NCBI GenBank assembly: GCA_023053575.1
Contig: JAKZAP010000022.1
Location: forward strand, 17,980,489 to 18,044,488
DNA length: 64,000 nucleotides
Direction of reading: 5' to 3'
Origin: Branchinecta lynchi
Taxonomy: Eukaryota > Arthropoda > Branchiopoda > Anostraca > Branchinectidae
The notes beneath the pieces are model-generated. The model did no database searches. It saw only the letters and a program-made list of their open reading frames with translations, and was not told the DNA's origin. Shown piece by piece: positions 46,801-58,383 of the stretch (within the stretch, counting starts at the first letter, position 1; each line of letters begins with the position of its first letter). The position numbers and the translations under genes are program-made.

Positions 46801-49800
46801 GATACCCTGATTTCGTCTTTGAGCTTTCTTTTTTCGCCGGACAAGTAGTTCTGGAGTTCGGCCGGAACCGGGAAATTGGCAGAAGGGGCAGGAAATTTTC
46901 GTCAAAACAGATATGACTTATAGGGGTAAACACACATGCTGAATCCAAATCTGAACCTGGTTTTCTCAGGTGATTAGCTATTTGGCCTTAATCTGTTTCT
47001 GAATTTTAATTGTAAAAATGTTCAAGAAGTCTGGCGAAGACTGGATCTGGCTAAGACAAGACCCAGTTGTCTGGATCAGATATTGAATTTTTGGGATCCC
47101 ATCGAAACCTTTGGTCTTGTTAGTTTCAGCTGCGAACGCGTACGATTGTTTATTGGGGCATCAGGTGGGAGGATAGTTCCGTGTTGGACAGATGCAAGGA
47201 TTTTAGATCCAAACTTAAGAATTAGTATGTTACGACGTTCGTACAGTGAGGGGAGGGATAATCTATTAGAAGAGCTTCATAGGATCTGGAAGTTACTTGC
47301 TGACCTAGTATAACCTAGTATAACTCGTGGGTTCGAAGTTGCTAGATTTTTCTTCCTTATCGCAAGCTTAAAGGTCACCTGAATGAAGAGTACCAAGAAT
47401 CATCCCTATCTGTATGACGTCACCATTGCCTGCAGAAAACCCAATCCAAATACGAAATAGTGTTTCCAAGCTATGATTTTTGCTCCATTTTGTATCTATC
47501 CTTATTTCAGTACCAAACAATTTTAGAAATGAACAAATGTCTCCAATCAACCCTTCTTCTGGAATATTTTTTAACCAGTTAAGCCCAAGCGTATGTCTAA
47601 AAGAAACTCCAATACGATCCAATACGATTCTTTTGTTATTTATATAAAGTCAATCGACGTTCCCATCCTTGTTTAATTTTAATTATTATTTATATATTTA
47701 CTTTTGTTTAATTGTGAATGTGCCTTGGCCTTGCTCTCGGTTAGCTGTATGATTATATAGCGGATGGATGTTATTGGGTATGATTCTTCATGTTTAAGTT
47801 AATTTGATTTTATTTATTTTTTCTGTATGCGCTCGAGCTCTGCTCTCAGCAGCGGAAAGTGATAATGATAGACTTTTTTTTTTGCAAATAAAGATAACCT
47901 TGAACCTTGAACCGGCCAGCGCTGTACAAGATTTGAATGAATTGCGCTTTTTGTCTTGGAGTCTGCATGTGCAAACCTCCAGAAACGAACATCCCTATTT
48001 TGAAAACGTCACACTCAGGAGAAGAACGCTCTCCGTGGCCATGTCTGTAAATCCATTCTCCATGGTGTGTTCAAGTATGGTTTCATTGTTCAGGTGTCCT
48101 TTAAATATTTTGCTACCGCTTGAAGAAAGACTCATGCGAAGAAGGACTCAAGTATCACAACCAGCTGATTTACCCACTTTATTCCGCTGAAAATGCTTTG
48201 ATCTGTGGTAGAATAGGCTACTGGTGTAATATGCTACTGGTCTTACCTGTACTGACTAGGTTCTCGGTCCTTAATTTTCGCTTCCATCAGCTTCTCCGCT
48301 AGCGATCTCGCGACCTCTTGATTCTTCCTCAGACAGTCCTTGTTCCCAGACATGTCTTCCAGAGAATCCATTGTCGTTTGCTCGTCCTGGATCCCATTTC
48401 CTACCATGTCCATCAGATCACCGGAGTCTTTAAGGTTAACAGTCCCCTTTGTCGCTAAATTGCTTACACCAAGGTAAACTGTCTCATTACCCAGCAAAGC
48501 TTCAAGACTTCGGCTTCGATTCAGGTGCGAAGTACAGGTACAGTGCGTTTCCAGTTCGAAACTTGTCCTTTGGGGAATATCCGGTATGGACCGGATTCGG
48601 TTAGGAGTCAAATCCGGCATGTCTGACCACCGAACGCGCTGCTTTTTGTCGCTAAACTTTCCGAGACTACGTTCGAAAGATTTTTTTCGAAGGCAAGGTG
48701 GTTTCTTGCGAGGTGTAGAACTTCTAGGTCCTGATCTGTAAGTAGACAGAATAGGGCTAGAAGCACCAGAGTTATTCTCCGGTGTTACACATCTGATTGT
48801 TTCAAAATATGGCGCCAAATCAGGGGTGATAAGCGATGTCACAACAAGTCCTTCTTCAAACCTGGGGCTCTTGTGCACTCTCTCCTTTAAGGACCTGAAT
48901 AAGTGTTCACTAACTTTCTTAATGCTTGGAGAAATTCTCTGCAGGAAACTTTCCTTAGAGCGAATTCTGGAAATCGCTGGAAATTCGGGAGTTTGAGAAA
49001 AGGGCGAAGACCGCTCGATAAACAGTGTTTTCTCGTTCGGTTTGTCTACTGGATCATTATAATTAACGGAATCAATCTTCTTCTCCTGGAAGATGCCCTC
49101 GACGATAGCGTCACTGTCTAGAGCATTCTGGATAAAGTCCGTTTGTGTGCCCGAGTTTCGTTTCGTTTTTGGCGGCAGGATGTCCGCTTCGACACTTGCA
49201 TCCTGCGTGCTGTTGATAATTTTAAATTCCCCGCGCTCTGGCGAGATGACGACACGAGTTACGTGAGGGGTGGACTGCCATTCGTCCTCACTTCCATCAC
49301 TTTCTTCTTTAACCTCCGGCGAAGAATTTCGAAGTCGTTCGTGGAAGTTTCTAGTGAGCTTCACCTCTCCGCTTAACCGACTAGGGGTGAAAATCTGGAT
49401 TGGTTTCGGGGTATAACGCAGTTCTTCACTTCGACCGCGGGAAGGCGTGAGGTGTTTTCCCGTGCTTACAGACAAACTGATGTCAAGGCAGCTGCAAAAC
49501 TCGCTTCCTTTACACTTTTCCGGCGTGTTTGGAGATTGCGGCGGGGATAGCTTCGAATCGGAGAACCCGGAATCCTGACTCCTTTGTCCGGGCGAGCCTC
49601 TTTCTACCCCCAGAACATCTGATTCTATGTGAAAGTTCTCCTTTAAAGAGCCAATGGGGCTTTCACGAAGCTCGAACGCTTGTGGGCTGCTAGTTGGTGT
49701 GGGAGCACGGGGTCTGTAACGGATCTCTTCCCCTTTAAGTTGTAGCTCGTTTAGTAAGTTTGTTGAAAAGTGGACGTCGTCATGGAATTCAAACATTTCT

Positions 49801-49905
49801 TGTTCAAAGTTCGCTGCGGCTTTCGGGGTTAAGCATATTTCTTCTAAGAAGACACTGGCGATCCTTGGAGACACTGAAGAACGGGCGGCGCTGTTTCTTT
49901 TCATC
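43661..49905 (-). CDS. Ser/Pro-rich, probably disordered protein, whole gene (two coding exons)
   Basis: The coding sequence joins 49904-48247 and 43817-43661, giving 604 residues. The donor TACAG|GTAAGA (phase 2) meets the acceptor atttcatttcag|AATGGAC exactly. I do not recognise the family. Most of the protein looks disordered and Ser/Thr/Pro-rich, with many S/T-P sites (CDK/MAPK-like). Short motifs seen: DSGFSDS (111-117), a possible beta-TrCP degron variant; GTQT (252-255), like the LC8 dynein light-chain anchor; RVRW (423-426) in a basic setting, fitting the PP1 docking consensus. The C-terminal part (about 520-600) looks helical then structured and may be the conserved core. Motif roles are inference; such short motifs often occur by chance. 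The ATG at 49904 lies one base inside the exon, after a strong acceptor (tttttttccag|GATG), so a 5' UTR exon is expected beyond 49905. Confidence 0.72.
44213..44517. mobile_element. MITE family A, TTA duplication
   Basis: GAGCGTGTTCCATCC to GGGTGGAACACGCTC, flanked by TTA (44210-44212 and 44518-44520), in the intron of the Ser/Pro-rich gene. Confidence 0.82.
44815..45000. repeat. Direct repeat pair, unit about 125 bp
   Basis: aatagaattttaaagtaaaa ... aagagtaagtgccacacttgt occurs from about 44815 and again from about 44939. Confidence 0.6.
45005..45400. repeat. Inverted repeat in the Ser/Pro-rich gene intron
   Basis: Arms attgttcgtccaaagtcgat (45012) and atcgactttgaacgaacaat (45370), extended by gattttctggtcgaa/ttcgaccagaaaatc and tacatcgcg/cgcgatgta. 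Confidence 0.65.
45707..47120 (+). mobile_element. HINE-like element, second near-identical full-length copy
   Basis: Same order and nearly the same sequence and length (about 1414 bp) as the copy at 8679. It again starts after a T-run (agccgTTTTT|GGGATCCC) and ends ...TTTGGTCTTGTT. It lies in the long intron of the Ser/Pro-rich gene, in the opposite direction to that gene. Confidence 0.8.
47368..48104. mobile_element. TTAA-flanked element (family H), interrupted by a LINE tail
   Basis: Ends TTAA-AGGTCACCTGAA and TTCAGGTGTCCT-TTAA form inverted repeats and share the TTAA-AGG start of family B. A second copy occupies the start of the window. A 293-base insertion at 47621-47913 is absent from that copy. 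The element contains a minus-strand open frame (47368-47622) that I do not recognise. Confidence 0.65.
47621..47913 (+). mobile_element. LINE 3' tail inserted in family H element
   Basis: 293 bases ending aataaagataaccttgaaccttgaacc, a polyadenylation-like signal followed by CCTTGAA repeats, typical of CR1-like LINE ends. Its boundaries are given by the empty copy at position 90/91. Confidence 0.65.
48247..49905 (-). CDS. Ser/Pro-rich protein, main coding exon
   Basis: A 1659-base open exon encoding residues 1-552 and two bases of codon 553. It is flanked by a textbook acceptor (ttttttccag|G) and donor (CAG|GTAAGA). The length of the open frame in a stop-rich genome and the matching signals make a real exon very likely. 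Confidence 0.85.
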
Positions 49906-52284
49906 CTGGAAAAAAATATCATTTAAAACAAGAACGATATAATCGAGGGGCTGCCCATTCTCGATTTTGATGTACAGCAAGGGTGCCGGCAACGATTGCC
50001 ACGTGTTAGAATATTAGAATTAAAATATTTACAAGCATTGAAAGACCAATCGCCTAATTTATGGCTGGCAGCGTGGTTTCGGCTGGTGCCGGAAAAGGGT
50101 GTACAAAAAGTGTCAGGAATTGGAAACCCCTCGGATCTAAAAAAAAATCTTCGATGCACATGTCAGTGGCCAAAATCCGGCGGTTGCCGGAACAAATCAG
50201 GCATTCAGTGGTCAAAAAGGTAATAGCGCGTGGCTAATCACAATTCTTCAAATAAATCAGGAAAGCAGTATGGTATGAACAAGTGGAAAAGGGTGCAACA
50301 TTACGAAATTGCCGATTTCCATACCCCGCTATACTGATTGCAAGCCTACGGTGTCGTAACTCATAGCTTGGGTCAGACCTCGTTAGTAACGCCACGTAAA
50401 TCTGCTTTGATTACATGCTTCATTACCAGAGCATGTTTTCAAAAGACTGAAGAGTCACTGACATTTCAGCGTGTTTTCTACATTGGTAAAAGTAATAACA
50501 TAATTTCACACCCAATTTCTAATTATCGGCAGCTCAAAATCCAATTTTTCTAAGTTCCACGATAGATGAAATGCCTCCAGGTCCGGAACTTAGCTTAAGA
50601 TAAATAGTACAAGAATGACAAAAATAAGCGCATGTATCAAGAGCTGTGAATAAGTAGGTATAAGCAGTAGTTAAAAATAAATTCAAAGAGTATTTTCTTT
50701 TTTCTTGTAGGACACGTTGTATAGCCATCTGGCTGAATAACCATCGTTTATTTTAATGAGTTTATATCAAGGGGATCCTCCCTAATCCGGCCCTCGTTAA
50801 ATGTCTTGTACAATTCGTTTACTAACTATGTTTGTTATTTTTTTCTAGGTAGGGAGGAACGGTTGGTTGGGGGTGGTAGGGGAGGAATTGGTGGATGGGT
50901 CGTATGGAGGGAGTAGGGTTGTTGGGAGGTATATGTTTATTATGGAGGTGATAATGTGAAGGAGTTTGGTCTGTTTCTTTTTTGTTTTTGTTTTTTGTGT
51001 GGTCTGTACTTTTCTTTTTTTTCTTTTTGTATTAGTTATTTATTATGTTGTTTGTTGGTGTGTTTAGAAATGGTTAACCTTTACTACTGCACGCCAGCAA
51101 AAACGTAGGTTTTTCCATAGTGCAGTAGATGTAAACAGTAAAGAGTTAAATTGTCTTATTGATAAAATAGGTACCGTACCAAGTAAAAAATTAGTTCGTT
51201 CTTCATTCCGCGGATAACAATATGACACAAATGTAAATAAAAATAAAAAACAGTAGATGATTTCGCTTGACAATTTGAATAGGACAAATTTTATGATTTA
51301 CATTCTTTGTAGAAATAGCCCAAAAGTTCTTGTCAATGTAACAATTATCGCTACCATCTATCGGTTTAGAAAATCAAACAGAAAACAAAAAAGACAAAAA
51401 CAGATCAAGGAAATATACCAAATAAATTACTATAATATCAATCTAAGTAGAGGGAATTTTCATTGCTCGGTGACCTATACCGATTGTGACCGGACTACCT
51501 CATCGGATTTGAAAAAGAAATTTCGAGTTCCAGTCACTCTGAAAACATAGACAATCTATTAATCTAAAAATTCGAGAAAAACCTCACGAAAACGATGAGC
51601 TGGATGACTTGTGTGCATATTAGAGACGGCAACGTTTTCTCAAGTGACCGAACGACAACTTGAAAAACGAATTCCTGGACTGGTTGCGACAGGAACGAGG
51701 GAGATACATGAACAATTTACAATCATCATTTTAGGACGTCTTTGAGACTATAATGTTTTTCCGTAAAATTTCCATGTAGGTATAGCGCAGTAGCTTAGGT
51801 CAGTTTCGTTCAGAAACGCTACATAACTACGCATCTATTATGCGCTTGAATGCTTGAACACTTGGGGGCGGAAGCAAAATCTATTGTCACATTTTTAAAC
51901 ATTGCATAAATTCACAAATAGCGGATGTTCAAACGTGCTTACGAAACCACTACCCAGTTTTCCGTTTGATGATTCTTAATATGTCATTTAGGCGCAAAAT
52001 TTGAATGACTGTCAAAAAATGCTTCCCAGGATTTCGTTTTTTGGGAATAATTACGTATTGGTCGGTGAACGAGTAAAGAAAGTGCAAAATCGTAAAGTGT
52101 GCCAGTTTAACAAGAGAAGATGCTCGATAATTGCTGCAAGAGAACTTGATTTTGCTGCAATTAGCGGAGAGTAAAACTAATGCAGTAATTGTTACAGCCT
52201 CAAGCGCAATTTCGTTCGAGCTTTCTCAGATCTCTACTGAAGTTTTCCAAATGGTTAAAATGTCACGCATTTGAGCTTTTTGTA
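49906..52284. other. Region 5' of the Ser/Pro-rich gene, no gene recognised
   Basis: Expected to hold the promoter and a 5' UTR exon of the minus-strand gene, but no signal stands out. T/G-rich low-complexity sequence lies at 50930-51060. Confidence 0.35.
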
Positions 52285-52400
52285 ACCGACAACCAAAGTA
52301 AGGGATACCCATGACACCGTAAATCAGGCCGTCCATCTGTCTGTCTTTCATTAGGACGATCATCCTCGAATGCATGATGTGTTTAAACAGCATTCTGGAG
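52285..52400 (+). mobile_element. Relic of a HINE left-end module
   Basis: aagtaagggatacccatgacacc followed by ctgtctgtctttc and cgatcatcctcgaatg resembles the left end of the HINE-like family, strongly diverged and without monomers. Confidence 0.35.
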
Positions 52401-52689
52401 ACTGCAATAGTCAAGATGTGCTTTGTGACTAACCTCAGATGTGAGGGTAGGGTAAGGGATTAGTCTGTAGGGCTGGGATCTGTGTTCCGAAGGATGTGAA
52501 CATGTGATCCGAAGAGCGAGACTGGAGCAAGAGCAGACGGACATCCGGAAACGCTCTTACCTCTTTCGACGGTGGATTGTTCAATCAGATTTCGGTTGAA
52601 CAATCAATGAATTCGAATTCGAAATGCGAATTCAATCAGATTTCGGCTCACATTAAAAATATCATCAGAAAATACATATTTGCCGGACA

Positions 52690-53045
52690 AACTGAATTGG
52701 CCATATTCCTGTTTAGCGCTTCCAAGCGGACTAGTTTCTGTTAATCCCCCATGCCTCACCATCAGCACTTGGACCAGACATGGTAAAATAGATCCACGGG
52801 TTAGTAAGTCGAAAACCTGTCATCTGCAGTAAAAAGTCGAATCCATAGGGTAGTAGGTCGCTTTCTCTTTCTGCTGCTAAAACATATGTAAAACCTCCAT
52901 TACCTGGGACACAGATGACAGGTTTTCCACTCACTAACCTGTGGATCTATTTTACCATGTCTGATCCAAGTTCCGATGGTGAGGCATAGGGGGATTAATA
53001 GAAACTAGTCCGCTTGGAAGCGCTGAACAGGAACATGGCCAATTA
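52690..53045. mobile_element. Foldback element (family F), two long arms
   Basis: The left arm (ggccatattcctgtttagcgcttcc..., from about 52700) and right arm (...ggaagcgctgaacaggaacatggcc, to about 53043) are inverted repeats of about 130 bases around a roughly 100-base centre. A half copy is at 53845-53990. Confidence 0.7.
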
Positions 53046-53844
53046 TGGAGTCAGGTAGTTGGTTCAAAGAAAACGATGAACTGGAATATCCGGTTAGTTT
53101 TCCGCTCGGAAGAGCATTTCCACCAGAATGTGGAGAAAACCGGAAACTTGGCGTAAAGGCGATAACGGCAAAAAGTTCCTACCGGAACGCTCTATATGAC
53201 CAAGTTTAAAACACTCCAGTGATCCTCAGGAAGAACGAGAAAACGTCTCACTAATGACTCAAACACAGCAAGTCAAATCCTGTGTGTCAGTCAAGCACGG
53301 CGATCGCTGGCTCTTCCGCTAGATACACGGCGATTTTGCATCGACAAGGAGAGTTAGTCATCAAGAGCATTGGGACGTAACAAGGAGTAGAATAACATCT
53401 CAAGTCCGGGTATGCTCAATTTCCCCCCGGAGTTTTCCTTAGAAGACTCTGCTGAAGTAGGAAAGGGTTTTGCAGGGACTGGATGTTTGGACCTAGCCTT
53501 GAAATGATTCTAACAAGGAAGCTCGTTCGGTGGCAGGCTTGAAGTTTAATTGACAAGCCAGCTTATTTTTTAATATCGGATTTAAATACGCTGAATTACT
53601 TTCACTTTATTTGTTCATCTTGAACTCTGCTCTAGTAGTGACGTTGAGAACATGCACTGCTAGCCTGACAGGACAAAGTTCACCGCGACGCAGAGAATTT
53701 GAATTTCAACAAAAGCGTGCGCCGTGCATTTCTATTGCTAATAACGCATAGCCCAGGAAATGTTCAGTTCAAAAGCGAGGTCACTTCTGGACAAAGTCCG
53801 CTATAGCATATAACCGCAGAAAAGATTTTCCACTCCGGGTGAAT

Positions 53845-53990
53845 AATTGGCCCCATTCTTGTTCAGCGCTGCCAAGCGGACTAGTTTCTGTTAATCCCTC
53901 CATGCCTCACCATCAGCACTTATTGACAGACATAGTAAAATAGATCCACTGACTGATGAGTAGAAAATGTGCAAATCTACTTCCCAGTTA
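53845..53990. mobile_element. Half copy of foldback family F
   Basis: Matches the left arm of the element at 52690 (ttgttcagcgctgccaagcgg, then catgcctcaccatcagcac). The opposite arm is not present nearby. Confidence 0.6.
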
Positions 53991-55381
53991 ATGGAGGTTT
54001 TCCATCTGCCTTAGTGGTAGAAAGTGAAAGTTATCCACTATCTTAAAGCTTCACTGAGAAACCAACTTATTTTTGGATAATTTAGCTGAATACACTGCAT
54101 TTTTTGGAATGTGTTAAGGGATTTTTTTTTTTTTTTTGTACTATTTGCGCTAGAATGACCTTCAGAATATCTACGGTCGTCCTCACAACGCAAATTTATA
54201 CTATGACACAGACAAACTGAATGTCAATACATGATACATGCGTGTGGCCATACATGCATGCAGTGGCCAGTAATCAGCTTACGGAAGGTAGCTCGGTGCA
54301 TGAACCCTTATTTTTCGTAAATCGTTTTCGTCGAGCATACAACACAGGTACAAGCGTATAGAGAATATAAATCAGACAAGGAATTTCCACTATTTGAAAA
54401 TCAATTATTCCTGAATAGCGGAGGAACGAAGTAACGCATCTTTGGCCGGGTTTTCAAGCTTCTTCAAGTGAATAAGTGAGGGGTAACTAGATTGTCCTGT
54501 CTAAGACCTTTTCAGTTAAACTTTAATGATCGGACTTTTTACTACGTCTACACAAATGTTGATTATGAGACGATTGGGGGACTGAAAGAAACTAAACCAC
54601 TTGGAACGCTGAAATGGAATAAGGGGAATTTTACGAGAAGAGCTATCGGTCCTCGGAAACCTTGATTTGTGAAATAAATGGATAGTGCTGATTAAAAAAC
54701 CAAGTAACATGTTTCATCACAATTGATCAGTGTCTCCTTTCCGACGTGTTGCAAATTAACCAAATAAAAAAAATAAAAAAATATTGAGCACAGCTTTACG
54801 TCAGGAATCATATTTACCAAGTGAGACAGCTTTGAGAAAAGACAAATGACAAACTGACTGTGTGTACCTGGGAACTTGTTTTTAGCTCAAATTGCAATTA
54901 CGTCCCTTTCGTAAAATTAAGTGGACAGCCATGATCTGCAGCATTTATCCAGATATCAGTCGGTGGTTTCAGTTTTGTGGGAAACCGTACCTGAGCAATC
55001 TACAAGATGACCATATTACAAATAAAAGTTTAGGGTTGATGACATAATCGCCGAATGAAGATTTGTTTTTGCAATCTTCCGATTTTCTGTCTCGTTTGCT
55101 TTTATAGAGTTTCGTGTTTTATAAATACCTATCACAGTAAATCCTGTCATAAAACTTTTCAAAAAAAAAGTCGTAAGGTACTTATCTATGTTTTACTTCT
55201 TATTGTCTTTTAGATTCTTGCGACCCTGCCTCCTCACTCACATCCTCACGATCAGAGGATAGGGCTGAATTAATACAAATAAAAGATAGAACTGATCAAG
55301 GCCATGGCTTCCAGCTTAATTTAACTAAAAAACCCAGGGAAAAAAAAACGAATTGTCAGTCAAATAGACTTGACTAAAGCA
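53991..55381. other. No gene or recognised repeat
   Basis: AT-rich with short open frames only. A poly-T run lies at 54122-54137. Confidence 0.35.
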
Positions 55382-55757
55382 TTAAAGGAGGCCTCGCACT
55401 ATTTACTCTTCAACTTAGTTTTTTAAATATTTGGATACTTTAAAACTAGACTCTGCTTTCAACAAACAACCCACGGTTTTGGCTGTTTAACGCCTTTTCC
55501 GAGACCCGTTGACTTATAGCGAAAACAGGGAAACAATTTACATAACCGGTTTTTCTTATGGAAAGACTTCTCGCAGACAACCGTCGACAGCGTGATACAC
55601 ATCGAAGGTAGCAAACCACGGCAAGTGAGAAAATCAGCGTGGTTTTGTTAGAGGGGTTAGAATGTACCGTACGAAACTGGGGTCTCCGGGCTTAGAAATA
55701 TATGAAGTGATTATGGAGGTAGTTGTGTTAGTATTACAGGTAAGACAGGTCCTTTAA
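55382..55757. mobile_element. TTAA-flanked MITE (family B), full copy
   Basis: TTAA-AGGAGGCCTCGCAC to ACAGGTCCT-TTAA, 376 bases, with perfect TTAA on both sides. Confidence 0.78.
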
Positions 55758-56072
55758 GATTTCCCAAACTGGAGGTCTTTCTGCCACAGCAAAAAGAAAA
55801 CCATTTTTTCACGGAAAGTGAGTCGCGTTATACGGGTGAATTCTTCTTAACAGACGATTTAATAAGTAGGATTACCCAGAAATCTACTTGTACCCTTCCA
55901 GCATCTCAAGTTTCATTATGTCTTTCTCGTCAACAAAAGATAGAAGTTCGTGAGAGAGGGCTAGCAACTCTCAGAAGATGCCAAGGACTGATCTTTCGAC
56001 GTTATGTGCCTCTCTAAGAAAGCCACTCTTTACCGTTTCCGCAAAACGAATGTCAGGCGATAGAGAGAAATA

Positions 56073-56442
56073 AGTTGTGTTTTTGCAGACACCCGGGTAT
56101 CTGTTACCACGGTAACTGGATTTGCAATTAGTCATTTTTGCGCTTTTCGCTTTTCGAGGTCATCCCAAAAGAAAAACTGATTGTCAGTCACATCACTAAG
56201 TGCCAAACTTCTTTCCCACCAATTAGACAAAAATTGATGAAACTGAGATGACTTTTTCAGATACCACGATCAGTTAACACGGTCGGACCGTGGTATCTGA
56301 ATATCAGATACCAAGATAACTGGCCAGATACCACGATAACTGCAAAAACGTCTTTTGACCGTGGTATCAGATACCATGATAACTGCAAAAAAGACTTTAG
56401 ACCGTGGTATAAGATACCATGATATCTTGCAAAAACTCGACT
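56073..56442. mobile_element. Foldback MITE (family C)
   Basis: AGTTGTGTTTTTGCAG to cttgcaaaaactcgACT, the most diverged of the four copies. Confidence 0.72.
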
Positions 56443-56800
56443 ATAGATTACATGAATTCTGATAAGCGGTAACGTCATAGAATTTTTTTTTTCCTTTTTA
56501 CTAAGACCCTACTACATTTAGCAGGGCTTTTTTTTTATAGAGATCTAAGGCGTGTAATGTCCGTGATCCCATAAATAGAATGTGGCTCGGTTGAGGATGA
56601 AAAAGAGTCCTCCCGCGATCGTTTGTGTGGCCCAAAGGTCTATTTCCGTGACCAACACGGCTTGTGTGGCGGGAACAGTGGCTCAAATTTGACAAACAGT
56701 TATCGAGGTTACTACATTTTGTGGCTCAAAATTGGCGTAAGTATTCAAGTTTGGCGACAAATCTCAAAAAAAGCATAAAAGATACTTTGTCAAGCAGATA

Positions 56801-57096
56801 AAGCGTATTCCACACTTTTAACAGTAGTTACTATAAGTTACTAATTCGGTTCCATCCTCACGAAAAGTTACTACGCTGACCGTTCCAACCTTCTCGGAAT
56901 AGTAACTAATAGTTACTATTTGCTGATCATGCTCGGGAGCGCAGTAACTACGCATCCCTGTAACGTGATTGGTCGGATTCGCCCGTGGCATGGTATCCTG
57001 CTGGAAAATAGAAAAGTCGTTGCAGCCTTGACGGCAAAAAGCCAGAATTCCTGACGTCATGCGTAGTAACTACGGTAAGTACGATGAAACACGCTC
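56801..57096. mobile_element. MITE family A, ATA duplication
   Basis: AAGCGTATTCCACAC to CGATGAAACACGCTC, flanked by ATA (56798-56800 and 57097-57099). Confidence 0.78.
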
Positions 57097-57378
57097 ATAT
57101 GTATCAACTGAGAATCGTTCTAGTACAGAATGAGTTGAGGCGTAACCCTGAGGTTCTATCTATTGAAATTTTAGCTGGATTTTATTTTTATTTTTAGACA
57201 TTTGAAATTCCCACTCAACAAACGGAAAAAAAGCGTTCCTGCGAGTTTCAGCTTGAGGGTTGAGTGCCGGGTACACACTTGTGTTTTTGTGGCAAACACA
57301 ACTGTGTGGACACAATTGATACAAATAGGCCGCGAACAAATCTTCTAGTGCTTGGAGTATATTCAACCCTTCAACAAA

Positions 57379-57985
57379 TAGTAACTATTAAATAGTATGG
57401 AATTCACTCCCAGATAGTGTTAAAGCGGCTGAAAACCAACAATTGTTTAAAAAAAAAATAAAAGAAATTTTTGTTGGAGTGTTGAGGAGTCACGATTCAG
57501 AGAGTGAAGGTATAAGCTATTATTTTTTTATTTTTTATTTCTTCTTCTTTTTTTGTGTGTGTTATATAAAAACAAAAATTGATGAATTAGTGTTGAAATG
57601 AAATTAAGTTATTGTTTCAGTTAAGTTGAAGTAGTTTGTGGTAACCGCACAGTGCCAGTGCATTTATGTCTTCTCATGGGCGGTTACCTATCATGATTAG
57701 TTATTATGTAATTTAGCAATAAAATAATCTAATCTAATCTAAAAATCTAATCTAATCTAATCTATTAGTTACTATTTCCGTTCCAACCAACCTCACCAAA
57801 AGTTACTACGCTGACCGTTACAACCTTCTTGAAATAGTAACTAATAGTAACTATTTGCTTGTAACTACGGATCTCTGTAACGTGATTGGTCGGATTCTGC
57901 TGGAAATAGAAAAATCGTTCCAGCCTTGCGGCAAAAAGCCAGAATTCGTGACGTCGTGCGTAGTACGGTAAGTAGGATGGACACT
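57379..57985. mobile_element. MITE family A remnant interrupted by a LINE fragment
   Basis: The right part (57763-57985) matches family A internally (attagttactatttccgttcc ... gtacggtaagtaggatgg) but both outer inverted ends are missing or degraded. A short left piece (aatagtaactatta at 57379-57393) precedes the LINE fragment. Confidence 0.55.
57395..57762 (+). mobile_element. LINE 3' end: reverse-transcriptase C-terminus and (AATCT)n tail
   Basis: From 57398 one frame reads WNSLPDSVKAAENQQLFKKK, the motif near the C-terminus of many CR1/L2/jockey-like reverse transcriptases. The open frame continues about 40 codons. The 3' end has AATAAAAT and a TCTAA-type tandem tail at 57722-57762. Confidence 0.72.
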
Positions 57986-58383
57986 TTATCTCGCGCTGAC
58001 ACATGGATGTCTACACGACAGTTTCGACGTACGAATGTGGAGAAGGAGTAGCAGACCCCTCTTCTAAGCTCAGAACGCGTAACCGACTGGAAGATTGAGT
58101 AAGCGAAAAGTAGTGTTTGTCCTGGGAATGCAAAACAGATAAGCGTCACAAAGGGGTGGAGGATTGGGTTGCTCCTTTTACCAGGGGTTGTATTCCATTT
58201 GTATTGTTTGTAGAGTTCCTGTGGAGAAAAGGAAGTGGAATCTGAGATGCGACAGGGCGCGTCTCGGTGCGTGTTGCGGCATATCTGATTGAAAGGGAAT
58301 GAGTCGCGGTATGACAGAATCCACGATTTAGTTACAGTCCAATTTTTTTTCTTAAAGTAAGGAACTTCGATATGACTAATATA

